This document shows positions 10,089-18,964 of a DNA stretch of 64,000 bases, piece by piece; position 1 is the stretch's first letter, and every line of letters starts with the position of its first letter. A model generated the notes under the pieces. That model made no database searches. It worked only from the letters and a program-made list of their open reading frames with translations, and was not told the origin of the DNA. The DNA is taken from assembly GCF_028690125.1 (NCBI RefSeq), contig NZ_JAQVBV010000010.1, forward strand, positions 85,085 to 149,084, given 5' to 3'. The position numbers and the translations under genes were made by a program. This DNA is from Bacteroides sp. (GTDB taxonomy: Bacteria; Bacteroidota; Bacteroidia; Bacteroidales; Bacteroidaceae).

Positions 10089-10211
10089 CGATAATTAAAA
10101 TTTTCAATAAATATAAAAAGTAGCTTTTGAATGGATGTGAAAAAGCAGGACTATTTAGAAAATAGCCTACAAACACGTCACACGCAGTACTGAAAAATTA
10201 AAAAGTTATGA

Positions 10212-10766
10212 TTAGTTGATTTTCTCGCAATACCATTTGGGAATGTGTAGCATAACGCCAATAGTAGCCAAAGTAACGACTACATAATAGCTTTTCTTGT
10301 ATTGCGTAAGTTTGCCTTCGAGTCCGGCAAACGGGCCACGGATTACCCGGACTGCTTGTCCTGGGCGGGCTTCAGCTGTTGTTGTATCAACATAGAGAGT
10401 TCCTTTGTAATTCGGATCACAGATGGCACGTAATTCCAGCATTTCTCCATCCGGAATTTCATAACCCTTACGTGTACTGCGATCTCGTACAATTAAAAAA
10501 GGAATAGGACATCCCTCAATTTTTTCTAAGAACTCTTTCTCTGTAAATGTTTTTTCAACAAACAATAAATTATGAACAGCAGGAGTGAGTCTACGATGCT
10601 TTTTGCCATCCAAAGTCTCTTGCTCCGTATAGCGCATCGGAATAAAATAGCTTATTCCCCTTTCTTCCAAAAATTTCCCCAAATGTTCTTCTTTACAATA
10701 GAAAGTCTGTATGGCATACCATACGCGTCGTTTTTCTATTTGCTGGTTGTTGCCCCGCTCATTCAT
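10212..10766 (-). CDS. upxY: UpxY-family NusG-like transcription antiterminator
   Basis: This 184-residue protein has an N-terminal NGN domain (RVWYAIQTFYCKEEHLGKFLEERGI, from about residue 14) and a C-terminal KOW-type segment (ARPGQAVRVIRGPFAGLEGKL, about 133-153). These mark it as a specialised NusG paralogue. UpxY proteins are encoded first in Bacteroides capsule operons. They bind the elongating polymerase in the leader of their own operon and prevent premature termination. Its position as first gene, with a leader of about 180 nt, fits exactly. A UpxZ gene, which usually follows and inhibits other UpxYs, is absent: the next gene is the export protein. The symbol indicates the family, not a specific orthologue. 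Confidence 0.9.
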   Translation of the reverse strand: MNERGNNQQIEKRRVWYAIQTFYCKEEHLGKFLEERGISYFIPMRYTEQETLDGKKHRRLTPAVHNLLFVEKTFTEKEFLEKIEGCPIPFLIVRDRSTRKGYEIPDGEMLELRAICDPNYKGTLYVDTTTAEARPGQAVRVIRGPFAGLEGKLTQYKKSYYVVVTLATIGVMLHIPKWYCEKIN

Positions 10767-11043
10767 TATTTACACCATCCCCTAGTTTTTTTATTAGATT
10801 TTATAGCATCTTAAAAGACAAAAGCGCCCTGACACCCATAAATGAAATCCATTTATGAATCAGTAGCGCATCTCTTAAGGATTTAGCCTTTTTATCTTAC
10901 CTCCATATAAGAACTTATGTTCATAGAGGAACGGATACAGTACTAAAACACTGCAAAAGTAATACAATTTAATAAAAGAACATACTTTTATCACTTTAAT
11001 TTTATCAACTACAATATTAATCTACTTTCAGAGACTAAAGGAA
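10767..11043 (-). promoter_or_regulatory. Capsule operon promoter candidate and upxY leader
   Basis: This gene-free stretch lies upstream of upxY. On the minus strand the sequence TACTTTTG (plus-strand 10954-10961) matches the Bacteroides -7 consensus TAnnTTTG exactly. I could not find a convincing -33 TTTG at the usual distance. A start near 10947 would give a leader of about 180 nt, consistent with a transcript on which UpxY antitermination acts. The leader contains a perfect 8-bp hairpin with a 5-nt loop at 10837-10857. No inverted repeats of the size used by invertible capsule promoters were seen, so this operon may not be controlled by inversion. Confidence 0.45.
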
Positions 11044-11082
11044 ATCCCTCTAAGTATTTTTCAATGAAACACTTAGAGGGAT
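11044..11082 (-). terminator. Strong hairpin terminator between glycosidase and capsule operons
   Basis: Arms 11044-11055 and 11071-11082 form a perfect 12-bp stem (ATCCCTCTAAGT with its complement) around a 15-nt loop. On the minus strand the stem is followed by TTCCTTTAG. It lies 24 bp downstream of the beta-galactosidase stop codon and upstream of the capsule promoter candidate, so it probably ends the glycosidase operon and insulates the capsule operon. Confidence 0.75.
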
Positions 11083-11106
11083 CCTGAATTTAATAAAATA
11101 TTTTTC

Positions 11107-13626
11107 TTATTTTACATTTATCGAAGAACTTTCAAGGGTTAGGACTCCTTTTTTCAAACCTTTACCTGTGGCTTCAAGTATAATCATACCAGGTTGTTCC
11201 GTTGAAGAAACGATAGCTGTCATCATGCCATTAAAGACTCTCATCTTCGGAGATTGGAAAGACTCCAAAGAAGCTGCATTTCCATTAGCTCCGGCACGAT
11301 ATGTACCTGCCCCTTTCACTTTAAAGCTAATCTCATGAGAGGCTGTCGGACAAAGATTTCCTTTTTTGTCTACCACTTTCACCGTAACAAATGAAAGATC
11401 TTTTCCATCAGCTTCTATCCTATCACGATCGGCTACCAACTCAATATGATCCGGCTTTCCTGCTCTATGAATTACTTTTTCAGCCACTGCTTTTCCATTC
11501 TCATCATAAGCAACCACTTTGACAGTTCCGGGTTCATACTTTGTATCCATCCACATCAAACGATAACGTGTCTGACGTTTCAAATTCATAATAGAAACGG
11601 AATCGGCACTGTTATCTATTGTCACAGAAAAATCTTTCGTACGTTTTCCCTGACTCTTGCCATTGATAAATAATTCTGCCGAAGGATAGTTAGTATAAAC
11701 AAAAACCGGAGTAACTTCGCCTTCACGACCTTCCCAATTCCAATGTGGAAGGATATGCAATGTCTCTTCTCCTTTATTCCAATGACTGCGATAAAGGTAA
11801 TAACGGTCCTTAGGCAGACCTGCCAGATCGATTATACCGAACAACGAAGAATGGCTTGGCCAATCTGTATAATAAGGTGTCGGTTCACCCAGATAATCAA
11901 AACCTGTCCACAGAAATTCTCCTATGCAATAGGGTAAATCTTCATGTTGAATAAAATCATCTTCAGGAAGATTAGACCAAGAGCATGATTCTACATCGTA
12001 GGAAGAAGACTGATGATCGTCATATTTCTTCATCCATTGACGGGTAAGAGGAAATTTATAGACACCACGGGCACTGACTGTAGAAGCCGTTTCACTACCC
12101 AATACAATCCGTTGGGGAAGTTTTTTATAATTCTCCTGGTATTTATGAGGACGATAATTGAATCCGGGAACATCCATCACTGCTGCCATATTATTATTGA
12201 CTACAGCATCCGGTGCATCCATACCTTGTGTGACAGGGCGAGTCGGATCTTCGCGATGACAAATATCTTGTAAGAAAAGAGACATTTTAGCTCCTGTTCC
12301 ATTTTGCCACTGTTCGGACACTTCATTCCCAACGCACCACATTACTACACTCGGATTATTACGATAATGATGTATCAGGCTAGTCAGGTCTTTCTCAACC
12401 CATTCATCAAATACAAGATGGTAGCCATTCTTAACTTTGGCTGCTTTCCATTCGTCGAAGGATTCAGCCATTATCATGATTCCCATTTCATCACAGGCTT
12501 TAATCAATTCCGGTGCCGGCATATTATGGGATGTACGGATGGCATTGCAACCCATATCTTTCAGAATACGGATTTGACGACGGATAGCCGCATCATTGAC
12601 GGCAGTACCCAAAGGACCAAGATCATGATGATTGCATACTCCCTTAAAAACCGTTCTTTTTCCATTCAGATAAAAACCTTTATCGGGAATGATCTCAATG
12701 GTTCGTATACCGAAAGAGGTAGTATACTCGTCTTTCAACACCTCTCCTTCATAAACTTTCGATATCGCCTGATAAAGATTTGGAGTTGCGGGACTCCATA
12801 AAGCCGGAGAAGTAACGACTAGTTCTTGGCTAAAAGTATTGTTTTCAAAACGGTTACCCTGTTTTTCATTAGTAGCTACTACTTTGCCATTCTTATCCAA
12901 CAAATCAGTTACAATACGATATTTATCGAAGTTTTTACCAGCGGGTACTACAAGTATTGTCTTCAAGTTTACTTTCGCATAATCATCTTTTACAACCGGA
13001 GTTGTCAGTTGTGTACCCCACGTTGGAATATGGGCATCCTCTGTTATCACCAGATGTACATTTCTGTAAAGTCCGGCACCAGGATACCAACGGGAAGATT
13101 CTGGTTTATTTTCTAAACGGACAGCCAATATATTTGATGCTCCTTCTTTTAAATAAGGAGTGACATCCAAATAGAAAGAATTATAACCATATGGCCAATA
13201 ACCCGCCTCTTGTCCATTCACATAAACACGGGCATGACTCATAGCGCCATCAAAAATAAGGGTAGCTTTCTTTCTTTTCGTAAAAGAAGGAGCTTCAAAC
13301 TGTAACCGATACCAACCGACTCCTACAAAAGGGAGCCCTCCGGTACGTCCTGCATGTTCCATCGCCTCTTTTTGCCCATCTTGCGAAATGGCTGTCATTT
13401 GTTTATCATTGTCTATACCAAATGGTCCATAAATTGCCCAATCATGGGGTACTACCACTGATTGCCATTTAGTATCACTATAATCGGGCTGAAAAAATTC
13501 AGTATTGTCCTCACGTGTAAACTTCCACCCTTTTTCAAAAGTATAAGAAGTACGTACTTGCGCATTCAACACACTGAAAAATGAAAGGATAACCAGTCCT
13601 AATAGAATTTTAGTTTTTATCATCAT
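11107..13626 (-). CDS. GH2 beta-galactosidase, secreted
   Basis: This 839-residue GH2 enzyme has a signal peptide ending at VLNAQ (residue 23). A jelly-roll sugar-binding domain with the GWYRL motif (104-108) is followed by an immunoglobulin-like domain and then a TIM barrel with acid/base Glu435 in VMWCVGNEV and candidate nucleophile Glu512 in LGSETAST. GEFLWTGFDYLGEPTPYY matches the barrel-end motif of beta-galactosidases. C-terminal DUF4982-like and invasin/Big-like domains (from about 650) match the common Bacteroides architecture. It would remove terminal beta-galactose exposed after sialidase action. It is the last gene of the minus-strand glycosidase run, with 292 bp to the GH20 gene upstream, so it may also have its own promoter. 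Beta-galactosidase is the best call; beta-glucuronidase is less likely. Confidence 0.9.
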   Translation of the reverse strand: MMIKTKILLGLVILSFFSVLNAQVRTSYTFEKGWKFTREDNTEFFQPDYSDTKWQSVVVPHDWAIYGPFGIDNDKQMTAISQDGQKEAMEHAGRTGGLPFVGVGWYRLQFEAPSFTKRKKATLIFDGAMSHARVYVNGQEAGYWPYGYNSFYLDVTPYLKEGASNILAVRLENKPESSRWYPGAGLYRNVHLVITEDAHIPTWGTQLTTPVVKDDYAKVNLKTILVVPAGKNFDKYRIVTDLLDKNGKVVATNEKQGNRFENNTFSQELVVTSPALWSPATPNLYQAISKVYEGEVLKDEYTTSFGIRTIEIIPDKGFYLNGKRTVFKGVCNHHDLGPLGTAVNDAAIRRQIRILKDMGCNAIRTSHNMPAPELIKACDEMGIMIMAESFDEWKAAKVKNGYHLVFDEWVEKDLTSLIHHYRNNPSVVMWCVGNEVSEQWQNGTGAKMSLFLQDICHREDPTRPVTQGMDAPDAVVNNNMAAVMDVPGFNYRPHKYQENYKKLPQRIVLGSETASTVSARGVYKFPLTRQWMKKYDDHQSSSYDVESCSWSNLPEDDFIQHEDLPYCIGEFLWTGFDYLGEPTPYYTDWPSHSSLFGIIDLAGLPKDRYYLYRSHWNKGEETLHILPHWNWEGREGEVTPVFVYTNYPSAELFINGKSQGKRTKDFSVTIDNSADSVSIMNLKRQTRYRLMWMDTKYEPGTVKVVAYDENGKAVAEKVIHRAGKPDHIELVADRDRIEADGKDLSFVTVKVVDKKGNLCPTASHEISFKVKGAGTYRAGANGNAASLESFQSPKMRVFNGMMTAIVSSTEQPGMIILEATGKGLKKGVLTLESSSINVK

Positions 13627-13717
13627 AAATATCTGTCTTCAATTTGATTTCACGATTATTTCATTTGTAAAAATCCATCTACCAAATTACTTATCGCCAC
13701 ATACATTTCTTGTACAC

Positions 13718-13872
13718 AAAGAGGCTGTCTCAAAATACTGATTAGCTTATTCTTCTGTTATCCCAGACAGCTTGAAGAATCTTCTCTTTTATTCTTATAG
13801 AAAAAATTCTTCATTATGTTCAGAATGACAGAGCAAAATAATAGCGATTATCAATTTTGATTCAGCCTCTTT
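13718..13872. mobile_element. Candidate 155-bp MITE or IS remnant with 19-bp terminal inverted repeats
   Basis: Ends 13718-13736 and 13854-13872 are inverted repeats identical at 17 of 19 positions, both beginning AAAGAGGCTG. The element has no coding capacity and fills the gap between the GH2 and GH20 genes. The sequence GAGGCTGTCTCAAAA resembles insertion-sequence termini I associate with Bacteroidota (from memory). I see no clear target-site duplication. An alternative is a degenerate intergenic hairpin. Confidence 0.5.
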
Positions 13873-13918
13873 AATTATAAGAAAAGATAAACTTTAAAGT
13901 ATTTTTTTTATCTATTTA

Positions 13919-16243
13919 TTAATTAATAGTGATTTCATCTACAAATAAGAAACCTGTATTACCCTTTCCGACATGCCATTCCGGAATCTGTTTTTCGGAT
14001 AAAGCAATAACTTTTACATATTGTACTTTTATCGGAGTGAAATCCAATTTATGCTCAAAAACTCCATTTTTGTCTGTTTCCTTCATAGCCGGATATTCTT
14101 CAAAAGCTATTTTTCTGAAGTTTTTACCGTCTTCTGATACTTCTACAGATAGTCCTCTTGCATCAAATACCCAATCACCCTTTTCCACACAAGTAGATAT
14201 CGCAACACTTGAAATCTCTGTCGGTTGCTGAAGGTTCATGGTTACGTCCATATCGTTTTTGTTGAATGCAATCCAACGACCGGTTTTATAATTACCATTT
14301 CCTTTCAAACCGTCTACTAATGTAGCTACACCTTTGAATTCGTATTGTTTATTGACAGGTTGATTAGCTATAATTGACTTCATACTAGATTTACTAAAAT
14401 CTATTTTTTCTGAAATCTTACGACTCTTTGCGGTCGGACGGATTGCAACTGCTGTTAATGTTCCATTCTCTTTTATCTTCAACATACCTTCGTACAATGG
14501 AGAAGTTGCAGTAGGCTCTGTACCATCTAACGTATAATGAATAGGTGCATTATCAATCGTTGTCAGCGTGATGTCTAATGTACCGTCTGTCGGATTCGGA
14601 GTAAATTCAGCTGTTACATCAAATACATGTTTTGCATAGTTGTATCCCTCAATTTCGTACCATTCTATCAATTGAGGAAGACGAGATAAGAAATTTGAAA
14701 AATTCTTCTTATCAGACATAGTCCATTGAACTTCGCTCAATGCAGCCCAACGTGGCAATACCATATACTGAGCATGAGAGAAAGTAGAAATGTATTCTGT
14801 CCAAAGATTAGCCTGCACGCCTATAATATGTTTCTGTTCTTCCGGAGTAAGTGAAGATGGGGTAGGTTCGTAGCTATAAACTTTATCAATAGGTACATAA
14901 CCACCAATACCCAAAGGTTCGTTTTCTACATCTTTAGTCTGGTAATAATCAAAATAAAGATAAGTATTAGGAGTCATAATTACATCATGTTTTTGCTTAG
15001 CAGCTTCGATACCACCAGCTTCTCCACGCCATGACATCACTGTTGCATTAGGAGCAAGTCCACCTTCCAAAATCTCATCCCAACCAATAATCTGGCGACC
15101 ATGGTCATTCAGAAATTTCTCTGCATGATTGATTACAAAGCTTTGTAAACGCTCTTCTTTACTATGAGATGCATCTGAGTGTAAACCTAATGCTTTGATA
15201 CGTGCCTGACACTTTGGACATTTTTCCCATTGTGTCTTCGGACATTCGTCACCACCGACATGAATATATTCTGAAGGGAAGATTTCCATTACTTCAGTCA
15301 GTACATCATCAATAAATTGCAAGGTTTTATCATTTCCGGCACAAAGCACATTGTCTGATACTCCCCATATTTTCCATACTTCATAAGGACCACCTGTACA
15401 CCCCAATTCCGGATAAGCAGCAAGAGCAGCTTGCATATGTCCCGGAAGGTCGATTTCCGGAATAACGGTAATATAACGGTCAGCTGCATAAGCTACAATA
15501 TCTTTAACTTGTTCCTGTGTGTAAAATCCACCGTAAGGTTTACCGTCATACTCACCGGAATTACGTCCTATTACAGTTTCTGAACGTTTAGAACCGATTT
15601 CCGTTAATTCCGGATATTTTTTGATTTCCAAACGCCAGCCTTGATCTTCAGTAAGGTGCCAATGTAAACGGTTCATGTTGTGTAATGTCATCATATCAAT
15701 ATAAGTCTTCACCTCATCTACTGTAAAGAAGTGACGTCCTACATCGAAATGTGCACCACGATAGCTAAAGCGAGGATAATCATTAATTTCCACAGCGGGT
15801 AATGAAATATCTCCCTCTATTACGATAGGCAATGATTTACGTAAGGATTGAATTCCATAAAAAACTCCGGCTTCTGTAGGAGCCGTAATCGTAATTCCAT
15901 CACTCGCCACCTTTAATTGATAGGCTTCAAGATTTTCAGACTCTAATCCCAACGACAGTACAATTGCATTTTGTCCTTTCGTACCTGCTTCAATAGCAAA
16001 GTCTTTTCCGGTTGATGCTTTCAAATAATCAGCTAGAAACTCTGCATTGTTCTGCATCTTCTCATTCCCTTCGGGGTAGAGAATCTTAACACCACTCTTT
16101 AGGACAAAAGGATCTCCCTGAGTGGTCACTATTTCCTGCGGCAATGGAATAATCTGGTAATTTGCTTCTTGTTGTACTGATTGACAAGAAGTAGCAATTC
16201 CCATAATTGCCAGGCATCCGGTTAATTTTAAGAACTGTTTCAT
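13919..16243 (-). CDS. GH20 beta-N-acetylhexosaminidase, lipoprotein
   Basis: This 774-residue protein has a lipoprotein signal (lipobox IATSC, Cys20). A GH20b-like N-terminal domain (about 28-150) is followed by a GH20 TIM barrel from about 158. The catalytic Asp332-Glu333 pair sits in HVGGDECPK, where Asp orients the substrate acetamido group and Glu is the acid. The WHLTEDQGWRLEI motif (195-207) is also present. After the barrel come a chitobiase-type C-terminal segment (YTLDGTEPTATSPLYEG) and a discoidin-like domain (about 650-770). It removes terminal beta-GlcNAc or GalNAc. It is 52 bp downstream of the beta-mannosidase gene. Membrane anchoring suggests action at the cell surface or periplasmic face. 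Confidence 0.93.
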   Translation of the reverse strand: MKQFLKLTGCLAIMGIATSCQSVQQEANYQIIPLPQEIVTTQGDPFVLKSGVKILYPEGNEKMQNNAEFLADYLKASTGKDFAIEAGTKGQNAIVLSLGLESENLEAYQLKVASDGITITAPTEAGVFYGIQSLRKSLPIVIEGDISLPAVEINDYPRFSYRGAHFDVGRHFFTVDEVKTYIDMMTLHNMNRLHWHLTEDQGWRLEIKKYPELTEIGSKRSETVIGRNSGEYDGKPYGGFYTQEQVKDIVAYAADRYITVIPEIDLPGHMQAALAAYPELGCTGGPYEVWKIWGVSDNVLCAGNDKTLQFIDDVLTEVMEIFPSEYIHVGGDECPKTQWEKCPKCQARIKALGLHSDASHSKEERLQSFVINHAEKFLNDHGRQIIGWDEILEGGLAPNATVMSWRGEAGGIEAAKQKHDVIMTPNTYLYFDYYQTKDVENEPLGIGGYVPIDKVYSYEPTPSSLTPEEQKHIIGVQANLWTEYISTFSHAQYMVLPRWAALSEVQWTMSDKKNFSNFLSRLPQLIEWYEIEGYNYAKHVFDVTAEFTPNPTDGTLDITLTTIDNAPIHYTLDGTEPTATSPLYEGMLKIKENGTLTAVAIRPTAKSRKISEKIDFSKSSMKSIIANQPVNKQYEFKGVATLVDGLKGNGNYKTGRWIAFNKNDMDVTMNLQQPTEISSVAISTCVEKGDWVFDARGLSVEVSEDGKNFRKIAFEEYPAMKETDKNGVFEHKLDFTPIKVQYVKVIALSEKQIPEWHVGKGNTGFLFVDEITIN

Positions 16244-16259
16244 AAAATAAAAATTAGGG

Positions 16260-16290
16260 GTTAGTTAATAAATTTGTTAGTTAATAAATT
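16260..16290. repeat. Two 15-bp direct repeats between GH2 and GH20 genes
   Basis: GTTAGTTAATAAATT occurs at 16260-16274 and again at 16276-16290, one base apart. The pair lies in the 52-bp gap upstream of the GH20 gene. It may be a binding site or simple slippage; no function is assigned. Confidence 0.6.
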
Positions 16291-16295
16291 GGGGT

Positions 16296-18887
16296 TTAAT
16301 TATAAGTTTCACGAATATGCTTGATTTTCAGAGGTAACTTCTGTCCTTTTTTTATAAAAGGAGAAGTTATAACAATCGTCTTACGTTCTCCCGGTAAAAG
16401 ATCAAAGAAGTTATCACTGAAATGAGCTCCCTGAAAGGGGACTTCTATAAATACATCTTTAGCTAATTTGGAAGAAATGATGGTTAATTCACACTTACCA
16501 GCTGTCTGTTTCATCTTATAGTTAATTGTTGTTTGAGGCAGAAACAGTTCTTTCGTCTTTCTGAAGAAATGGATTGACTCTGCAAGAACCTGTCCTGATT
16601 TATTTTTAAGTGTTAGTTGTAAGAGACAATGTTGAAGTTGTTCCGGGGTCAGTTTGGTCTTGAAATCTTCTTTGTAAACACACAAAGAAGTATTCGAAGG
16701 AACAGTCAATGAGTTTATCAAAATCTTCTTGTTTATTGGTTTCCCTTCAAAATCAAGAACTTTCATCTCCAACTTCATTTGTTCTATTGTATCCAGCCGA
16801 TCAGAAAGCAGATAAATACATAAGCTGTCATTCTGTTGTATAGGATTAATCAAAAGCGGTTCAAAAGCACGTTTTGCCTCATAATGCAAAGCTTTCCAAT
16901 TGCCATAATAATCGATACTAGACCAAGATACAACCGGCCAACTGTCATTCAACTGCCAATACATAGTACCCATGCAATAGGGACGATTACGACGATGGGC
17001 TTCTAATCCATGCCGTATTCCTTTTCCTTGTAAGACTAATCCTACATACACAAAATCTTCAAATTTATCTGGAACAATATAGTCGCGTTCCATATAAGTA
17101 CGAATCAATGAGTTACCGATACTGCTCTTCTGGTGTGCATTCATCACTTTGGATTCAATCTGATAATCTTCAGAAGCAGCAAAAGTTGCTATAGTTTTCA
17201 TTTCTGGAAATGACTGGAAGCCAAATTCACTCATAAAACGAGGAATATCCGTATCTGAGGATTCAAATGGTTTCTTGCCGTACCAGACTCCCCAATTGTG
17301 ACTATCTCCTATTCCCCATGATTCAGGTCGTCCCCAATTAGCAAAATAAGGAGAACTGTGTACATAAAATCGGTCGGAATCAAATTTATCCACCATGGCA
17401 GGAAGCAATTCACGGAACAATTTGTCATAACCTCTTAGCATTCCCTGATATACTTCAGGGGTAATTTTTTTCTGAAAACCCCAATATTTTAAGGCTTCCA
17501 ATATTTCATTATTACCACACCACATAGCCAAAGAGGCATGATTACGAAGTCGCCGGATATTAAAATCAGCCTCCGCCTCGACTCTTTTCATAAAAGTCGG
17601 ATCTGAAGGATACGGGGTACAAGCAAACATAAAATCCTGCCACACCAGAATTCCATTTTCATCTGCTAAATCATAGAAACGATTATCTTCATAAACTCCC
17701 CCTCCCCATACACGAACAATATTCATATTTGCCTCACGAATATCACGAAACAAATTCTGATAACGTTCAGTGGTGACCGAAGGAAGCATTACATCCTGAG
17801 GAATGTAGTTGGCACCTTTAGCAAACATAGGAATACCATTTACTTCAAAATAAAAGGATTCTCCATCTTTATCTTTTTCATTCACCAAGCGGATTGTACG
17901 CAAGCCAATTCGATGAGTTTGCTCGGCAATTATATTTCCATTGACTAGTATTTGAGCAGAGAAATCATATAAAACAGGTTTTCCCCAACCATTGGGCATC
18001 CAACGAATAGGTTGAGATATTTCTACAGGTAGTGTTATATGATTAGTGCCGGGACGTAGTATTACCGATTTCTTTTCTCCTATGATAGCACTTCCGTCTA
18101 AAGAAACATTGATTTTAATTTCTGCAGTTGTTTCTTTCGAAATATTATCAATAATCAATTCATTGGATAAGTTTGCAGCCTCATCCGTCAATGATGTCTG
18201 TTTTACATGATAATCAGAAATAGTTGCCACATCATAGAAGCGAAGTGCTACGGGGCGCCAAATACCGCTTGTCACCATTCTGATTCCCCAATCCCAACCA
18301 TAACTATATGGAGCTTTACGAGTGAAAACACTTAAGTGTTTTTCATGATGGTCATTATCGGCAGGATAATTGAATCCATTGGATGCGTATTGAGGTAACG
18401 TCTGACGAATAGGTGAATGAAAATAAATCTGAAGATGATTCTCTCCTTTACGTAATACTGGTTTTACCGGAAGAGCATAACCAACGAACATATTGTCTGC
18501 TTTTAGCAACAGAGCTCCATTAAGATATACATCGGCATAAGTGTCAAGCCCCTCAAAAACAAGCTGAGCTCCATCTCTGCTCAATTGTTCCTCGGATACT
18601 ATAAAGGAAGTTTTATATTCCCAGTCTTTATCCTCTACCCATTGGATTTTTTCTTCATTAGTACCGTAAAAAGGATTTGGTAATAAGTTATAATGGATTA
18701 AGTCCTGATGGACTGTACCGGGTACGGTAGCCGACATCCATTTATCTATTCCAGCTTGTGAAAACTCCCAACCAGTGTCCAGAATGACAATTTCAGAAGT
18801 ATCATTTCTCTGAGCATAAGCCATAGTGCAGCAGCATAACAATCCATATGCTATTTTGCTCACTTTTCCTGTTAAATTTAAAATCAT
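16296..18887 (-). CDS. GH2 beta-mannosidase, secreted
   Basis: This 863-residue GH2 enzyme has a signal peptide ending around AYAQ (26). The mannosidase branch is recognisable by the N-terminal VPGTVHQDLIHYNLLPNPFYG segment (55-75), KAPYSYGWDWG (191-201), VRVWGGGVYE (391-400) and acid/base Glu461 in MWCGNNEILEAL. The nucleophile is Glu554 in FMSEFGFQSFPE. It would cleave the beta-1,4-mannose to GlcNAc bond of the N-glycan core once outer sugars are gone. Its presence among sialidase, GH20 and beta-galactosidase is the main reason to assign an N-glycan target. Its upstream region shares a motif with the sialidase promoter region. Confidence 0.93.
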   Translation of the reverse strand: MILNLTGKVSKIAYGLLCCCTMAYAQRNDTSEIVILDTGWEFSQAGIDKWMSATVPGTVHQDLIHYNLLPNPFYGTNEEKIQWVEDKDWEYKTSFIVSEEQLSRDGAQLVFEGLDTYADVYLNGALLLKADNMFVGYALPVKPVLRKGENHLQIYFHSPIRQTLPQYASNGFNYPADNDHHEKHLSVFTRKAPYSYGWDWGIRMVTSGIWRPVALRFYDVATISDYHVKQTSLTDEAANLSNELIIDNISKETTAEIKINVSLDGSAIIGEKKSVILRPGTNHITLPVEISQPIRWMPNGWGKPVLYDFSAQILVNGNIIAEQTHRIGLRTIRLVNEKDKDGESFYFEVNGIPMFAKGANYIPQDVMLPSVTTERYQNLFRDIREANMNIVRVWGGGVYEDNRFYDLADENGILVWQDFMFACTPYPSDPTFMKRVEAEADFNIRRLRNHASLAMWCGNNEILEALKYWGFQKKITPEVYQGMLRGYDKLFRELLPAMVDKFDSDRFYVHSSPYFANWGRPESWGIGDSHNWGVWYGKKPFESSDTDIPRFMSEFGFQSFPEMKTIATFAASEDYQIESKVMNAHQKSSIGNSLIRTYMERDYIVPDKFEDFVYVGLVLQGKGIRHGLEAHRRNRPYCMGTMYWQLNDSWPVVSWSSIDYYGNWKALHYEAKRAFEPLLINPIQQNDSLCIYLLSDRLDTIEQMKLEMKVLDFEGKPINKKILINSLTVPSNTSLCVYKEDFKTKLTPEQLQHCLLQLTLKNKSGQVLAESIHFFRKTKELFLPQTTINYKMKQTAGKCELTIISSKLAKDVFIEVPFQGAHFSDNFFDLLPGERKTIVITSPFIKKGQKLPLKIKHIRETYN

Positions 18888-18922
18888 AGTGGGGGCATTA
18901 GATATTTAACGGAGTAAAGATA
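18888..18922 (-). promoter_or_regulatory. Upstream motif of beta-mannosidase shared with the sialidase promoter
   Basis: On the minus strand TATCTTTA (plus 18915-18922) is a near match to the -7 element TAnnTTTG. It is followed by an ACnCCGTTAA stretch and a C-rich run just before the ATG, the same layout as upstream of the sialidase gene at 24793-24827. No good -33 box is visible at 19-21 bp. The shared sequence could be promoter plus leader; a role in co-regulation is inferred. Confidence 0.4.
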
Positions 18923-18964
18923 CTATTTTTTTGTCAAATCTTTACTATAAAACATACAAAATTC

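Noticed and set aside
10837..10857. Recombinase site for an invertible capsule promoter
   Set aside because: The hairpin has only 8-bp arms and a 5-nt loop, far too close together for DNA inversion; it is likely an RNA structure in the leader.
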